Source: Synechococcus sp. JA-3-3Ab
GTDB taxonomy: Bacteria > Cyanobacteriota > Cyanobacteriia > Thermostichales > Thermostichaceae
Direction: 5' to 3'
NCBI RefSeq assembly: GCF_000013205.1
Contig: NC_007775.1
Location: forward strand, 1,794,501 to 1,858,500
DNA length: 64,000 nt
This document shows positions 29,856-40,504 of the stretch, one piece after another; within the stretch, counting starts at the first letter, position 1, and each line of letters opens with the position of its first letter. The notes under the pieces are model-generated. The model searched no databases. It was not told the DNA's origin and was given only the letters and a program-made list of their open reading frames with translations. The position numbers were made by a program, and so were the translations under genes.

Positions 29856-30001
29856 GGGGTACCTCCTGTGATTTCTGCCAGCACCTGACAAAGCTCTTGG
29901 CGGGTTAGGCTGCGGCCTACTTGGCGCGCCCGTCGAGACACGGCTGCCAAAATGGCCTGAGATTTGGAAGTTTCCTTTCCGGACAAGCGGTTAGACAACA
30001 T
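29852..30001 (-). CDS. 49-residue ORF between nifV and nifZ
   Basis: A short frame of 49 codons plus stop: it begins MLSNRLSGKETSKSQAIL and ends LCQVLAEITGGTP. It starts inside the last 11 bases of nifV (ATGTTGTCTAA) and its TGA overlaps the nifZ ATG, so it exactly fills the gap and would be coupled to both. The composition is a basic, amphipathic helix (AVSRRARQVGR, then SLTRQELCQVLAEI) with one cysteine. I do not recognise a family. The tight overlaps and protein-like sequence support real coding. No ribosome site is clear, so expression probably depends on nifV translation. Confidence 0.6.
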   Translation of the reverse strand: MLSNRLSGKETSKSQAILAAVSRRARQVGRSLTRQELCQVLAEITGGTP

Positions 30002-31178
30002 CGGGATGGCTTTCCTCTGGGATGGGTTCTGGAGTGTGTTGCGCCCATTGCGTCAGCGTTGCGCGGCAATAACGGGCCAGTTCCGCCGGTGGGATCGGAT
30101 GCTTGCAATGGGTGACGTGCTGCCGCACCTGTTCCAGGAGCTTTTCCAGTTGGCCAGGTGGGATCTGCTCGACAGGGATCCCGTGTTCCTTGAGGATCTG
30201 GAGCAGCAAATGCCGGCCGGAGTGTTTGCCCAACACCAGCCGCCGCTGGCTGCCTACCGCCTCTGGTGGGAAAGGCTCATAGGTCTGGGGATCCCGTAGC
30301 ACCCCTGCAGCGTGAATGCCCGACTCGTGGGCAAAGGCGTTGTCGCCAACGATGGCCTTCCAGGGGGGGAGGGGAGCACCGCTGGCCCGTGCCACCTGTT
30401 GAGACAGCTCCCGCAAACGGCGGGTATCCACCCCAACATCGATCCCCAAGGTGCAGCGCAAAGCCATCACCACCTCTTCCAAGGGGGCATTGCCGGCCCG
30501 TTCCCCCAAGCCGTTGACGGTGGTGTTCACCGACTGAGCGCCGGCGCGGATCCCGGCTAAGGCATTGGCAGTGGCCATGCCCAGGTCGTCGTGGGTATGC
30601 ATCTCCACAGGGATATCGATGGCCCGCACCAGGCGGCGAATCTGCTTGTAGGTGCTAAAAGGATCCAAAACGCCCACCGTATCGCAGTAGCGGAAGCGCC
30701 GACAGCCCCAGCTTTGGGCCATTTGGGCCAGCTCGATGACCTGCTCCAGGGAGGTGCGGCTGGCATCTTCTGCCCCCACCGAGACCCACAGCCCCTGCTC
30801 CAAGGCCATCTCCACGCATTGGCGCAACTGTCGCAGCAGCCGAGGGCGATCCCCTTGGAACTTGGCAGCGATTTGCCGATCCGAGACCGGCACGGAGATG
30901 TGGATCCGCTTGAGGCCGCAACGAATAGAGGCGAGGATATCGCTGGGCACAGCCCGGTTCCACCCCAGCAGGTGGGCCCGCAGCCCCAGGCTGAGCATGG
31001 CGCGAATGGCTTCCGTTTCCACGGCGCCCATGGCCGGGATCCCCACCTCAATTTCGGGTACGCCAATGGCATCCAAGAGGGCAGCAATGGAGATTTTCTC
31101 GGGGATTTGGAAGGCTACCCCTGCCGCTTGCTCCCCATCGCGTAGGGTGGTGTCGTTGATGGTGATAGAGGAATTCAT
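29991..31178 (-). CDS. nifV: Homocitrate synthase NifV
   Basis: A 395-residue enzyme that condenses acetyl-CoA and 2-oxoglutarate to homocitrate, the organic ligand of FeMo-cofactor. The N-terminal TIM-barrel carries the signature NDTTLRDGEQAAGVAF, with the metal-binding aspartate, and METHTHDD-like VEMHTHDDLGMATANALAG with metal histidines. VNTTVNGLGERAGNA follows. Two ATGs lie at 31187 and 31178; GGAGG abuts the first but is nine bases from the second, so 31178 is used. A 248-base gap separates it from nifK, so it may have its own promoter. Confidence 0.95.
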   Translation of the reverse strand: MNSSITINDTTLRDGEQAAGVAFQIPEKISIAALLDAIGVPEIEVGIPAMGAVETEAIRAMLSLGLRAHLLGWNRAVPSDILASIRCGLKRIHISVPVSDRQIAAKFQGDRPRLLRQLRQCVEMALEQGLWVSVGAEDASRTSLEQVIELAQMAQSWGCRRFRYCDTVGVLDPFSTYKQIRRLVRAIDIPVEMHTHDDLGMATANALAGIRAGAQSVNTTVNGLGERAGNAPLEEVVMALRCTLGIDVGVDTRRLRELSQQVARASGAPLPPWKAIVGDNAFAHESGIHAAGVLRDPQTYEPFPPEAVGSQRRLVLGKHSGRHLLLQILKEHGIPVEQIPPGQLEKLLEQVRQHVTHCKHPIPPAELARYCRATLTQWAQHTPEPIPEESHPDVV

Positions 31179-31426
31179 GGGATCCATCCTCCAAGACCTA
31201 CGGCCCGCCTAGGCAATCGGTAACCGTCGATGGTGCTCCGCACCGCTGGCGCGACCCCGGTTGCGTCAGGGCAATCATGTCCAGGGTAGAAAGCTCAACC
31301 GAAGTTCTGGCAGAATTCATCAGATTCCTGTAAGGCTTGGCTGTTCCTCTTAGCGGGGTGGAGTCTTTGGAGCAGGGGATCCTTGACAAGATCTATCTAG
31401 CCTCTGGGATCCCCCTACTCCGGAAG

Positions 31427-32962
31427 CTAACGAATTAAGTCGAAGGAAAAATCGGTTTTGCCGGGGATGATGCTGCGCCGATCTGCCTCATCCAGAATGG
31501 TGTTGACAATCCAGTTAAGGAGGTTGAGCGCCCCCACATAGCCATAGGTGGGATAGCGATGCAGATGGTGGCGGTCGAAGATGGGGTAGCCGATGCGCAC
31601 CAAAGGCGTGCCCGTATCCCGCCACAGGTATTTGCCGTAGGAATTGCCGATCAGCAGATCCACCGGCTCGGTGAACATCAGAGAGCGCAGATGCCAGAGA
31701 TCCTTGCCCCCCCAGACGGTTGCCCCCTGTCCATAGGGACTGGAGGCCAGCAGTGCCCGCGCCTCGGCTTCGAACTCCTCGTTGCTGTTGGTCACCACCA
31801 CATGGATCGGCTCCGCTCCCAGCTCCAGCAACAGGCTGAGCAAGCCCATCACCAGATCCGGATCCCCATACAGGGCTACCCGCTTGCCGTGGATCCACGC
31901 TTGGGAGTCCGTGAAAGCATCCACCGCCCGGCCCCGTTCGATCTCCAGCTCGGCGGGAATGGGCTTGCCCGTTAACTGGGATAGCTGCATCAAAAACTCA
32001 TCCGTGCCCCGAATACCCACTGGCCGCGCCGTCAGGGTGGGCCGACCCGAGGCCTCTGCTAGAAACTCCAGGGTCTTGGGCGTGGTGTAGCGCTGGAAGG
32101 AAAAAGTAGCCTCGGCGTTGAGGCATTGGGCAGCCGCCTCCAAAGGGGTTCCTCCGGGATACATGTGGAAAGTGCCGTCGTTGGGCGAATCCAAATAGTC
32201 GGAGTTGTCCGCCAGCAGGGTCAGCGGGATCCCGAATAAGCCGAAGATGCGCTTGATCTCCCGCAAGTTGCCCATGTAGGTATCGAAGCCAGGGATGACG
32301 TTGATGTAGCCATTGCTACCCGTGCGGCCCACCGGCTCGGTGAGGGTGCTGAGAATGGCCTTGAGCATGTTGTCGTAGCCGGTGATGTGGGATCCCACAA
32401 AGCTTGGCGTGTGGGCATAGGGCACCGGGAAGTCGCGGGAAATCACTCCCTCATTTCTGGCCGTGGTGATGAAGGCCCCCAGGTCATCCCCGATCACCTC
32501 CGCCATGCAGGTGGTGCACACGGCGATCATCTTGGGCTTGTAGAGGGCGTAGGCATTTTCCAGTCCCTCGATTAGGTTTTTGAGGCCGCCAAACACCGCC
32601 GCATCTTCCGTCATCGAGGTGGAGACCGCCGAAAAGGGCTCCTTAAAGTGGCGGGTGAGATGGGTGCGAAAATAGGCCACACACCCCTGGGATCCATGGA
32701 CGAAGGGCAAAGTTCCCTCGAAGCCGACAGCGGCGAAGATGGCCCCTAAGGGCTGGCAAGCCTTGGCAGGGTTTATCGTCAAAGCTTCCCGCTGAAAGTT
32801 TTTCTCCCGGTATTCCCAAGATTTTGTCCATTCGGCCACCCGGGCCACTTCTTCCGGGGAAGGGAGATCTTCAAAGGTTTGCTTGCACTGCAGAAGCGCC
32901 TGATATTCCGGATCTTGAAACAGGCGGGCGTGATCTTTGATGTCTTGGATATCTTGCGGCAT
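31427..32962 (-). CDS. nifK: Nitrogenase MoFe protein beta subunit
   Basis: A 511-residue subunit of dinitrogenase. Cysteines that hold the P-cluster are seen in VHGSQGCVAYFRTHL and in CTTCMAEVIGDD. The C-terminus IVNTILDEADRRS is typical. The gene follows nifD after 65 bases, with ATTAGGAG placed before the ATG as also seen for nifH. The sequence is uninterrupted, with no sign of the excision elements found in some heterocystous species. Confidence 0.97.
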   Translation of the reverse strand: MPQDIQDIKDHARLFQDPEYQALLQCKQTFEDLPSPEEVARVAEWTKSWEYREKNFQREALTINPAKACQPLGAIFAAVGFEGTLPFVHGSQGCVAYFRTHLTRHFKEPFSAVSTSMTEDAAVFGGLKNLIEGLENAYALYKPKMIAVCTTCMAEVIGDDLGAFITTARNEGVISRDFPVPYAHTPSFVGSHITGYDNMLKAILSTLTEPVGRTGSNGYINVIPGFDTYMGNLREIKRIFGLFGIPLTLLADNSDYLDSPNDGTFHMYPGGTPLEAAAQCLNAEATFSFQRYTTPKTLEFLAEASGRPTLTARPVGIRGTDEFLMQLSQLTGKPIPAELEIERGRAVDAFTDSQAWIHGKRVALYGDPDLVMGLLSLLLELGAEPIHVVVTNSNEEFEAEARALLASSPYGQGATVWGGKDLWHLRSLMFTEPVDLLIGNSYGKYLWRDTGTPLVRIGYPIFDRHHLHRYPTYGYVGALNLLNWIVNTILDEADRRSIIPGKTDFSFDLIR

Positions 32963-33027
32963 GGTCGGTCTCCTAATGAGGGGCAGGGGAAGGAAGGGCC
33001 GTTGGCGTCTGGGATCCCGGCGGCAAG

Positions 33028-34491
33028 CTAAGACTTCCAGGGGGCTTTGACCAGATCCCAGGTGGGGCTATTCAAGGCCAGATCCATATCGCGGGCGAAC
33101 ACGGCAAAGCCGTCGTAGCCGTGGTAGGGGCCGGAGTAGTCCCAAGAGTGCATCTGGCGGAAGGGCAAAGCCATCTTTTGAAAGACGTACTTCTCCTTGA
33201 TGCCGGAGGCGATGAGATCTGGCTTCAACCTCTTGGCAAATTCTTCAAACTCGTAGCCGGACACGTCATCGTAGATGAGGGTGCCGTCGTCGATGTACTG
33301 GGTGGTGCGCTTGTAGTCGTCGCCGTGGCCGAATTCGTAGCCGGTGGCAATCACCTCCATGCCCAGCTCCCGGAAGGCCGGGATGACGTGGCGGGGTCGC
33401 AGTCCGCCCACCATCAGCATCACCCGTTTGCCCTCGAGGCGGGGACGATACTTGGCAATGACAGCCTCGCTCTGGGGCTGGTACTTGGCGATCACCTGCT
33501 CCGCCTTGGCCTGAATGGTCTCGTCGAACCGCTGGGCGATGGCCCGCAGCGACTTGGCAATTTGGGTGGGGCCAAAGAAGTTGAACTCCAGCCAGGGGAT
33601 CCCGTAGGCTTCCTCCATGTGGCGGCAGATGTAGTTCATGGAGCGGTAGCAGTGGATGAGATTCAGCTTCACCCGAGGGGCAAGCAGCATCTCGTTCCAG
33701 GTGCCATCGCCGGAAAACTGGGTCACTACCCGCAGGCCCATCTCCTCCAGCAAAATCCGGGAAGACCAAGCGTCGCCGCCGATGTTGTAGTCCCCAATCA
33801 GGGCCACATCGTAGGGGCCGGGCTCAAAGTTGAGGGATCCCTCCTTCGCTTTCTTGTCAGCAATGGGCAAAACCCAGTCCCGCACCGTATCGTTGGCGAT
33901 GTGGTGGCCCAGGGACTGGGAGACCCCCCGAAAGCCTTCGCAGCGCACCGGTACCACCGGCTTGCCAATTTCTTTGGAAACTCTCTTGGCCACTGCCTCG
34001 ATGTCATCCCCGATCAAGCCGACGGGGCATTCGGACTGGATGGTAATGCCTTTGGCCAAGGGGAAGAGTTCGCTGGCTTCCACCAAGAGTTTGGCCAGTT
34101 TTTTGTCCCCCCCGAACACCACATCTCGCTCCTGAAAATCGGAGGTGAACTGCATGGTAACGAAGGTATCTACCCCGGTTGTGCCGACGTAGTAATTGCG
34201 CCTTCCCGACCAGGAGTAGTAGCCGCAGCCCACGGGGCCATGGCTGAGGTGGATCATGTCTTTGACCGGCCCCCACACCACCCCCTTGGAACCGGCATAG
34301 GCACAGCCGCGAGTGGTCATGACGCCGGGGATCGACTTGATGTTGGACTTTACTCCGCAATCCGTTTTGCCCTCGTCATAGACGTTGAGGTGTTTGGCTC
34401 GCTTTTGCTTGGCCTTTTCCGGATAGGTTTCCAGAACTTCTGCAATAACTTTTCGGTTTTCCTCTTTGAGGGCGCTTTTTGGAGTAGTCAT
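33028..34491 (-). CDS. nifD: Nitrogenase MoFe protein alpha subunit
   Basis: A 487-residue subunit carrying FeMo-cofactor. P-cluster cysteines occur in [12 protein letters not shown] and [11 protein letters not shown], and [15 protein letters not shown] is the third block. The cofactor-binding cysteine is in the [10 protein letters not shown][17 protein letters not shown] region and the histidine in [17 protein letters not shown]. No insertion interrupts it. It is preceded by nifH at 96 bases and followed by nifK, the standard order. Confidence 0.97.
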   Translation of the reverse strand: MTTPKSALKEENRKVIAEVLETYPEKAKQKRAKHLNVYDEGKTDCGVKSNIKSIPGVMTTRGCAYAGSKGVVWGPVKDMIHLSHGPVGCGYYSWSGRRNYYVGTTGVDTFVTMQFTSDFQERDVVFGGDKKLAKLLVEASELFPLAKGITIQSECPVGLIGDDIEAVAKRVSKEIGKPVVPVRCEGFRGVSQSLGHHIANDTVRDWVLPIADKKAKEGSLNFEPGPYDVALIGDYNIGGDAWSSRILLEEMGLRVVTQFSGDGTWNEMLLAPRVKLNLIHCYRSMNYICRHMEEAYGIPWLEFNFFGPTQIAKSLRAIAQRFDETIQAKAEQVIAKYQPQSEAVIAKYRPRLEGKRVMLMVGGLRPRHVIPAFRELGMEVIATGYEFGHGDDYKRTTQYIDDGTLIYDDVSGYEFEEFAKRLKPDLIASGIKEKYVFQKMALPFRQMHSWDYSGPYHGYDGFAVFARDMDLALNSPTWDLVKAPWKS

Positions 34492-34587
34492 GGGAAGAGC
34501 CTCATCTACTGGATTTTTTTGAGAAAGAAACTAGGGGGAACCGAGGGCCGAGGGAGGAAGGGATCCACCCCCAGCCCATCTTTAAGT

Positions 34588-35469
<882 letters not shown>

Positions 35470-35743
35470 TCAGTTCTCCTAATGAAGACTTGAGGAAAAA
35501 CTTGAGGGCGACTTAAGGGTTAGAAATCTCTTGCCAATGGGCGCAACTGGTCGCATTAGCGAGACGGGATCCTTACTGCAAAGGATTTCAGCTCGCGGGA
35601 AGGCAGCCTTGGATCCCTTGGAATCCAAAAGCAAACCGGTCGAGCGGTGGGGCTCTCCCGAATCGAGGCAGGAGATGGGGGAAGCGACGGGGAGTAACAG
35701 TGGGGCAGATCATAGGGCTCTCAGGCTTATCGAGAATGGGCAA

Positions 35744-36682
35744 CTAGAGGGCATGCACGGTTAAGGTGGGCCACACCTGTTCTTGCAGGCGGGTTTCGAT
35801 GAGCAACCGCAGGGTGTTTTGCTGGCTGGGGCAGGTGGTGCAGGATCCCTTGAGGCGTACCCACACCTGATCCCCTTCCAGGTCGTACAGCTCCACATCG
35901 CCGCCATCGGCCAACAGCAGCGGGCGAACTTCCTCCTCCAGGACGGCCTGAATGCGGGCGATCTTTTGCAAGGTGGTGAGGGGAGGGGGTGTCGCTGTTG
36001 CCGAGACAGGAGAGGGAGCAGCGGGAGAGGGCTCTGTCTGGTTTTGGGAGTTCCCTTTTGAATTTCTTGAATCTTCTGAAGGGGTTGCGTCAGTCTCGGC
36101 CAGAACGGCGGCGATCAGGTCTTCAATCTGGGCCAGGCAGGAGCCACAACCGCCGCCCGCTTTGCTGTAGGCTGTTACTTCCTCAGCGGAGGTGAGGTGG
36201 TTTTCCCGGATCAGGCGGCGGATCTTTTGCTCGCTGACGCCAAAGCAGGAGCAGACCAAAGCGCTGTCATCATCCGTGTGGTCAGGCAGAGGAAGGCCGC
36301 GATAGCTGTAGATGGCTGCCTCCAGAGCCTCTTGCCCCATCACCGAGCAGTGCATCTTGGCGGGGGGCAAGCCGCCCAGGTAATCGGCGATTTGGCGGTT
36401 GTCGATCCGCAGGGCTTCATCCAGAGTGAGGCCGGTGATTAGCTCCGTCAGGGCCGAGGAAGAGGCAATGGCGCTGGTGCAGCCGAAGGTTTGGAAGCTG
36501 GCAGCCAAGATGCGCTCGCTAGCCTCGTCCACCTTTAAGTAGAGCCGCAGGGCATCGCCACAGGTGATGCTGCCCACTTCTCCCACCACCACCCGAACAC
36601 CAGGCTCGGAGCTGGGATCCATCGCCCCTTGGTTTTTGGGGTGGTAGAAGAGTTCCAAAACTTTTTCGCTGTAGTCCCACAT
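35744..36682 (-). CDS. nifU: NifU iron-sulfur scaffold
   Basis: A 312-residue three-domain scaffold on which [Fe-S] clusters for nitrogenase are built. An IscU-like N-terminal domain spans about 1-125, with cysteines in FQTFGCTSA and KMHCSVMG. A central ferredoxin-like domain has LVCSCFGVSEQKI and GGGCGSCLAQIEDL. A low-complexity Ser/Thr/Pro linker at about 205-230 precedes the C-terminal NifU domain with CTTCPSQQNTLR. It is paired with nifS, the sulfur donor, 56 bases upstream. Confidence 0.97.
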   Translation of the reverse strand: MWDYSEKVLELFYHPKNQGAMDPSSEPGVRVVVGEVGSITCGDALRLYLKVDEASERILAASFQTFGCTSAIASSSALTELITGLTLDEALRIDNRQIADYLGGLPPAKMHCSVMGQEALEAAIYSYRGLPLPDHTDDDSALVCSCFGVSEQKIRRLIRENHLTSAEEVTAYSKAGGGCGSCLAQIEDLIAAVLAETDATPSEDSRNSKGNSQNQTEPSPAAPSPVSATATPPPLTTLQKIARIQAVLEEEVRPLLLADGGDVELYDLEGDQVWVRLKGSCTTCPSQQNTLRLLIETRLQEQVWPTLTVHAL

Positions 36683-36738
36683 GGCTGGATCCTGAGTTGA
36701 GGATGCTAACGGTCGAGGGAAGATGAGTTTGAGGGGGG

Positions 36739-37938
36739 TCAGCGGCGAGCCAGTTCCCGTTCCTGCTGTTGCAGCCAGTCTTCCGCCTCGTGGCTGAAGG
36801 GGGAGATGGCCCGCAAATGCTCAATGATCCCCGGCAAAACCTCCAGCACCCGCTCCACCTCTGCCGGCTGGGTAAAGCGGGAGAGGCTGAAGCGGATTGA
36901 GCCGTGCAAAACGGTGTAGGGCAGGCGCATGGCCCGCAGCACATGGGAGGGTTCCAGGGATCCGGAAGTGCAGGCGGAGCCGGAGGAGGCGCAGATGCCG
37001 TATTTGTTCAGCCAGAAGAGGATCGCTTCCCCTTCCACGAACTTGAAGCCCAAGTTGGTGGTGTTGGGCAGCCGCTGAGTGGGGTGGCCGTTAACCTGGA
37101 CATCCGGGATCCGCTGTAGCAAGCCCTGCTCCAAGCGATCCCGCAGCAGCCGCTCATGGGGATCCCCGAGGTGGGCTTGGGCCAGCTCCGCTGCCTTGCC
37201 CAGGGCGATGATGCCCGGCACATTTTCCGTCCCGGCGCGGCGGCCTCGCTCCTGATGCCCTCCCAGCAGCAACGGACGGAAGCGCAAGCCCCGCCGCACA
37301 TAGAGAGCGCCGATCCCCTTGGGGGCATGCAGCTTGTGCCCGGAAAGGGTGAGGAGATCCACCGGCAGGCGCTGCAGATCGAGAGGGATCTTGCCCACCG
37401 CCTGCACTGCGTCCACATGGACAACAGCCCCATAGCTGCGAGCCAGGGATCCCACCGCCTCGATGGGGAAAAGCACGCCCGTCTCGTTGTTGGCGGCCAT
37501 GCAGCTCACCAGGGCAGTATCGCCGGTCAGGGCTGCTTCCAACTCCAGCAAGTCCAGGCAGCCTTGCTCATCCACCGAGAGGTAGGTGACGCGGTAGCCT
37601 TGCTTTTCCAGGTGCTTGCAGACGTTGAGCACCGAGGCGTGCTCTACCTGCGTGGTGATGATGTGGCGCTTCTGGGGTTGGGCTGCCAAGGCTGCATAAA
37701 TGGCCGTGGTGTTGCCTTCGGTGCCGCCACTGGTGAAGACAATCTCCGTCGGGTCGGCTCCCAGAAGGGCTGCCACCTGTTCGCGGGCTTGGTTAAGGGC
37801 ACGCCCCACCTGGCCGCCAAAACTGTGCATCGAGGAGGGGTTGCCGTAGAAGGTCTGCAAATAGGGCAGCATCGCCTCCAGAACCAGGGGATCCACGGCG
37901 GTGGTGGCGTTGTTGTCCAGGTAGATCACGGGGTTCAT
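36739..37938 (-). CDS. nifS: Cysteine desulfurase NifS
   Basis: A 399-residue PLP enzyme that supplies sulfur to NifU. The start MNPVIYLDNNATTAVDP is typical and is chosen over an upstream TTG. The PLP lysine lies in SGHKLHAPKG, and the catalytic cysteine in SSGSACTSGSLEPSHVLRAM. The order fdxN-nifS-nifU is the usual cyanobacterial one. Confidence 0.97.
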   Translation of the reverse strand: MNPVIYLDNNATTAVDPLVLEAMLPYLQTFYGNPSSMHSFGGQVGRALNQAREQVAALLGADPTEIVFTSGGTEGNTTAIYAALAAQPQKRHIITTQVEHASVLNVCKHLEKQGYRVTYLSVDEQGCLDLLELEAALTGDTALVSCMAANNETGVLFPIEAVGSLARSYGAVVHVDAVQAVGKIPLDLQRLPVDLLTLSGHKLHAPKGIGALYVRRGLRFRPLLLGGHQERGRRAGTENVPGIIALGKAAELAQAHLGDPHERLLRDRLEQGLLQRIPDVQVNGHPTQRLPNTTNLGFKFVEGEAILFWLNKYGICASSGSACTSGSLEPSHVLRAMRLPYTVLHGSIRFSLSRFTQPAEVERVLEVLPGIIEHLRAISPFSHEAEDWLQQQERELARR

Positions 37939-37977
37939 ACAGGCTCCGAATCGATACAAGGTAGGGGTTGGGCAACG

Positions 37978-38271
37978 TTAAACGGCTTGCGGAGCGTGGG
38001 AATGGCACTGCTTTGGGCAAATGCGGGCGCAAGCCTGACAGCCGATGCAGAGGGCGGCATTGAGGATGGTCATCACTTTGCGCTCACTTTCTTCTTCCTC
38101 TTCGTTGTCGACAAACTCGCCGTCTTCGTTGAGGGCTCTGAGGGCAAACACACCACGGCCACAGACTTTGAGGCAACGGCTACAGCCGAGGCAGCGGCTG
38201 ATATCCAGGCTTTCGATAAACTGTGGGATCCAGGGCAGTCCGCCTTTGGTGAGAGCAGTTGCAGTAGCCAT
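37978..38271 (-). CDS. fdxN: Nif-associated 2[4Fe-4S] ferredoxin FdxN
   Basis: A 97-residue bacterial-type ferredoxin of the nif-specific ferredoxin III group. Two cluster motifs are seen: Cys27-x2-Cys30-x2-Cys33-x3-Cys37 ([12 protein letters not shown]) and Cys75-x2-Cys78-x2-Cys81-x3-Cys85 ([12 protein letters not shown]), separated by an acidic loop (DNEEEEES). It probably gives electrons to NifB. It sits between nifB and nifS, 25 bases after the nifB stop. Confidence 0.95.
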   Translation of the reverse strand: MATATALTKGGLPWIPQFIESLDISRCLGCSRCLKVCGRGVFALRALNEDGEFVDNEEEEESERKVMTILNAALCIGCQACARICPKQCHSHAPQAV

Positions 38272-38296
38272 GGCCGCGTCTCCAAAAGATGAGGTC

Positions 38297-39733
38297 TCAA
38301 GATCGGGAAGATTTGCTGTCCAGGGCCTGGTTGACCAACCAGGTGCGGTAAAACTTGAGGGCCACCGTTTCGATGAGGTCGTAGTCTTCCACCACTTCGA
38401 TGCCGGCCTCGCGAATACGCTTCATGGGGCAATCGCCGATCTTGGAGACCAGCACGGCTCGGCAATCCCTGATGAGATCCAGGATTTGCTCTAGGTTGTT
38501 GTCCTCCCCGGATCCCCCGTGGCAGTACTGCGGAACCTTGCGGTGGCCGACAAACTGCGCCCCACGGGCGTTGACCTCGTAGATCAAAAACTCCCGCGCA
38601 TGGCCGAAGTGGCGATTGACCAGGCCGCCGCCTTTGCTGGCTACGGCCACCAGGATGGAGGGGCTGTCGGGAGGCAGGTCGGCTGTCCAGTGGGTTGGGG
38701 TTGACTGCTGCTGAGCTTGCAGTTGGGCAATGCTTGCCTGGACCTGGCGGCGTTTTTCGGGGTCGTATTCGGGGGTCATCTGCATAAAGCGCTCCTTGGT
38801 AAACTCTTGGCTGCGGTCTTCCCCCAGCAGGCCCACCGCGTCCGCCCGACACTGGCGACAGTGGCGCATCATCCGCATGTTGCCGGAGCACCGATCTTGC
38901 AGGGCTTTCAACTCCTGAGGGGTGGGGCCCCGCTGGCCGATAAGGCCGAAGTAGGTGCCGTGTTCAGGCGCCGAGATCAGGGGCATGATGTTGTGCAAGA
39001 AAGCCCCTTTCTCCTGGATCACCCGGTTCACTTCCAGCAGGTGGGTGTCGTTGATGCCGGGAATGAGAACGGAGTTGACTTTGCAGAGGATGTCTGCCTC
39101 CCGCAACAGATCCAGGCTTTCCATCTGCCGCTCGTGCAGGATGCGGGCTGCCTCCACCCCCCGAATGCGCTTGCGCCGCCAGCGGATCCAGGGGTAGATC
39201 CTGGCCCCGATCTCTGGATCCACCATGTTGATGGTCAGGGTGACGTGGTCGATGTTCAGCCGTTTGATCTCGTCGATGTAGTCCGGCAACATCAGGCCGT
39301 TGGTGGAAAGGCAGAGCTTGAGATCCGGAGCTTTCTCGGCAATGCGGGCAAAGGTCTCGAAGGTTTGCTTGGGGTTGGCCAAGGGATCCCCAGGCCCAGC
39401 AATGCCCACCACCGTCAGTTGCGGGATCTTGCCGGCAATCACCAGCACTTTGTGGGCGGCTTCCGCCGGGGTCAGCAGCTCGCTGACCACACCGGGCCGG
39501 CTCTCGTTGGCACAGTCGAACTTGCGGTTGCAGTAGTTGCACTGGATGTTGCAGGCGGGGGCTACCGCCACGTGCATGCGGGCGTAGTGATGGTGAGCTG
39601 CTTCGCTGTAGCAGGGATGGGTGGCGATGCGTTGCTGCAGATGAGGGGGGAGAGCCTGGCGGGGGCTGCTGCTGCAAGCGCAGGCCGATGGGAAGGGGGA
39701 TCCCTGGCGGGGCGGAGTTGAAAGGGGCGGCAT
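38297..39733 (-). CDS. nifB: FeMo-cofactor precursor synthase NifB
   Basis: A 478-residue radical SAM protein that builds NifB-co, the iron-sulfur-carbide core of FeMo-co. The motif [14 protein letters not shown] holds the SAM cluster, and [14 protein letters not shown] is the glycine/proline-rich SAM-binding block. The C-terminal 130 residues ([20 protein letters not shown] onward) are a NifX-like domain fused as in most cyanobacteria. A cysteine- and serine-rich N-terminal stretch of about 30 residues lacks homology. It is the first gene of the left arm; candidate operators lie just upstream. Confidence 0.97.
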   Translation of the reverse strand: MPPLSTPPRQGSPFPSACACSSSPRQALPPHLQQRIATHPCYSEAAHHHYARMHVAVAPACNIQCNYCNRKFDCANESRPGVVSELLTPAEAAHKVLVIAGKIPQLTVVGIAGPGDPLANPKQTFETFARIAEKAPDLKLCLSTNGLMLPDYIDEIKRLNIDHVTLTINMVDPEIGARIYPWIRWRRKRIRGVEAARILHERQMESLDLLREADILCKVNSVLIPGINDTHLLEVNRVIQEKGAFLHNIMPLISAPEHGTYFGLIGQRGPTPQELKALQDRCSGNMRMMRHCRQCRADAVGLLGEDRSQEFTKERFMQMTPEYDPEKRRQVQASIAQLQAQQQSTPTHWTADLPPDSPSILVAVASKGGGLVNRHFGHAREFLIYEVNARGAQFVGHRKVPQYCHGGSGEDNNLEQILDLIRDCRAVLVSKIGDCPMKRIREAGIEVVEDYDLIETVALKFYRTWLVNQALDSKSSRS

Positions 39734-39764
39734 AGTGGGGTCAACCAGGGGATAGAACGTTACT

Positions 39765-39783
39765 GGCGGTTATATCAACCGCC
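39765..39783. promoter_or_regulatory. Palindrome before nifB
   Basis: GGCGGTT and AACCGCC, perfect 7-base arms around atatc, end 32 bases upstream of the nifB ATG. It could be a protein-binding site or a leader hairpin. Confidence 0.5.
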
Positions 39784-40033
39784 CTCTGCCCGCTCCGTTG
39801 CACTCAGCCCGGTAGAACTGATCGAGTTTATTGGCTTTGTACTCAAGACCTGCAAAGCCTGATGGCAGGCCAAATCCAACTTTTTTTAGGGGTCAAGGGT
39901 CTGGTTTTTCAAGGCCGGGGATGCCGTATTTTGACCCAAAGGGGCGGGGGATCCGGCTGTGGGGAGGATCCCCGGAATCCCTGATTCGACAAGGGCTTGG
40001 GGCAATGCTTAGGAAATACTAAAAATCTGCTCA

Positions 40034-40073
40034 GATGCACTCAAGCGCCGCAGCCTCGGCTGCGTTTTGCATC
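40034..40073. other. Nested inverted repeat in the nif control region
   Basis: CGCAGCC-tc-GGCTGCG (40049-40064) is enclosed by GATGCA (40034-40039) and TGCATC (40068-40073). TTTT follows the inner stem on the plus strand. It could be a terminator-like or regulatory hairpin. Confidence 0.45.
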
Positions 40074-40079
40074 AATTGC

Positions 40080-40096
40080 TACGATTTAATATCGTA
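40080..40096. promoter_or_regulatory. Palindrome TACGAT-N5-ATCGTA
   Basis: Perfect 6-base arms around ttaat in an AT-rich stretch of the nif control region. The size and symmetry suit a dimeric regulator. Confidence 0.45.
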
Positions 40097-40504
40097 TCAG
40101 CCCAAAAGTGTATTGAAAATAGCCGTTTGAGTTTGAGGAAAGATCCCCCTGGGGCAAAGTCCTCGCCAAGGAAGTGAAGACTATTGCGGCGGCAGGCCGT
40201 CGGACTTTCTTGTTGTGACAGGGGGGATGTACTCGCTCAAATACCCATACCCTTCCCCAAAAATACCGGATCCCTGCGGGCAAAAGACTCAACCCCCTGC
40301 CCTCAGAAAAACTTTTTTTGCCCTCTGGGCCAAGCTTCCAGGGTTTGAGTACATCGGCAATAACTCAATCAATCCTGATCGCCCGCTGCCAAGCCTGAGC
40401 CCCTGCAGCCGCTTGCTATAAGCGGGGGATATAAGCGGGGGAACAGAAACCCAACGGTTCTGCCCTCTGCTGAGACTCCCTCCTGCTTCCCAACCGGTGA
40501 GCTT

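Larger units (their letters stand above)
39734..40504. promoter_or_regulatory. Divergent nif control region (nifB / Asr1405-like)
   Basis: This 771-base spacer holds the start of both nif arms and no credible gene. Structures seen are: GGCGGTT-atatc-AACCGCC at 39765-39783, just before nifB; a nested hairpin at 40034-40073; TACGAT-ttaat-ATCGTA at 40080-40096; GATGTACTC at 40226-40234 with its inverse GAGTACATC at 40347-40355; and a tandem pair of TATAAGCGGGGGA at 40417-40442. No exact GTA-N8-TAC NtcA box was found. CnfR, encoded at the end of the right arm, is the likely activator. Confidence 0.65.

Noticed and set aside
31198-31389. A 63-codon frame upstream of nifV
   Set aside because: No ribosome site and no overlap with neighbours; unlike the coupled 49-residue ORF it does not look like a protein.
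39831-40022. A 63-codon frame in the nif control region
   Set aside because: Low-complexity composition, no ribosome site, overlaps likely regulatory DNA.
40226-40246. Possible NtcA box GTA...TAC upstream of the right nif arm
   Set aside because: The spacer between GTA and TAC is ten bases, not eight.
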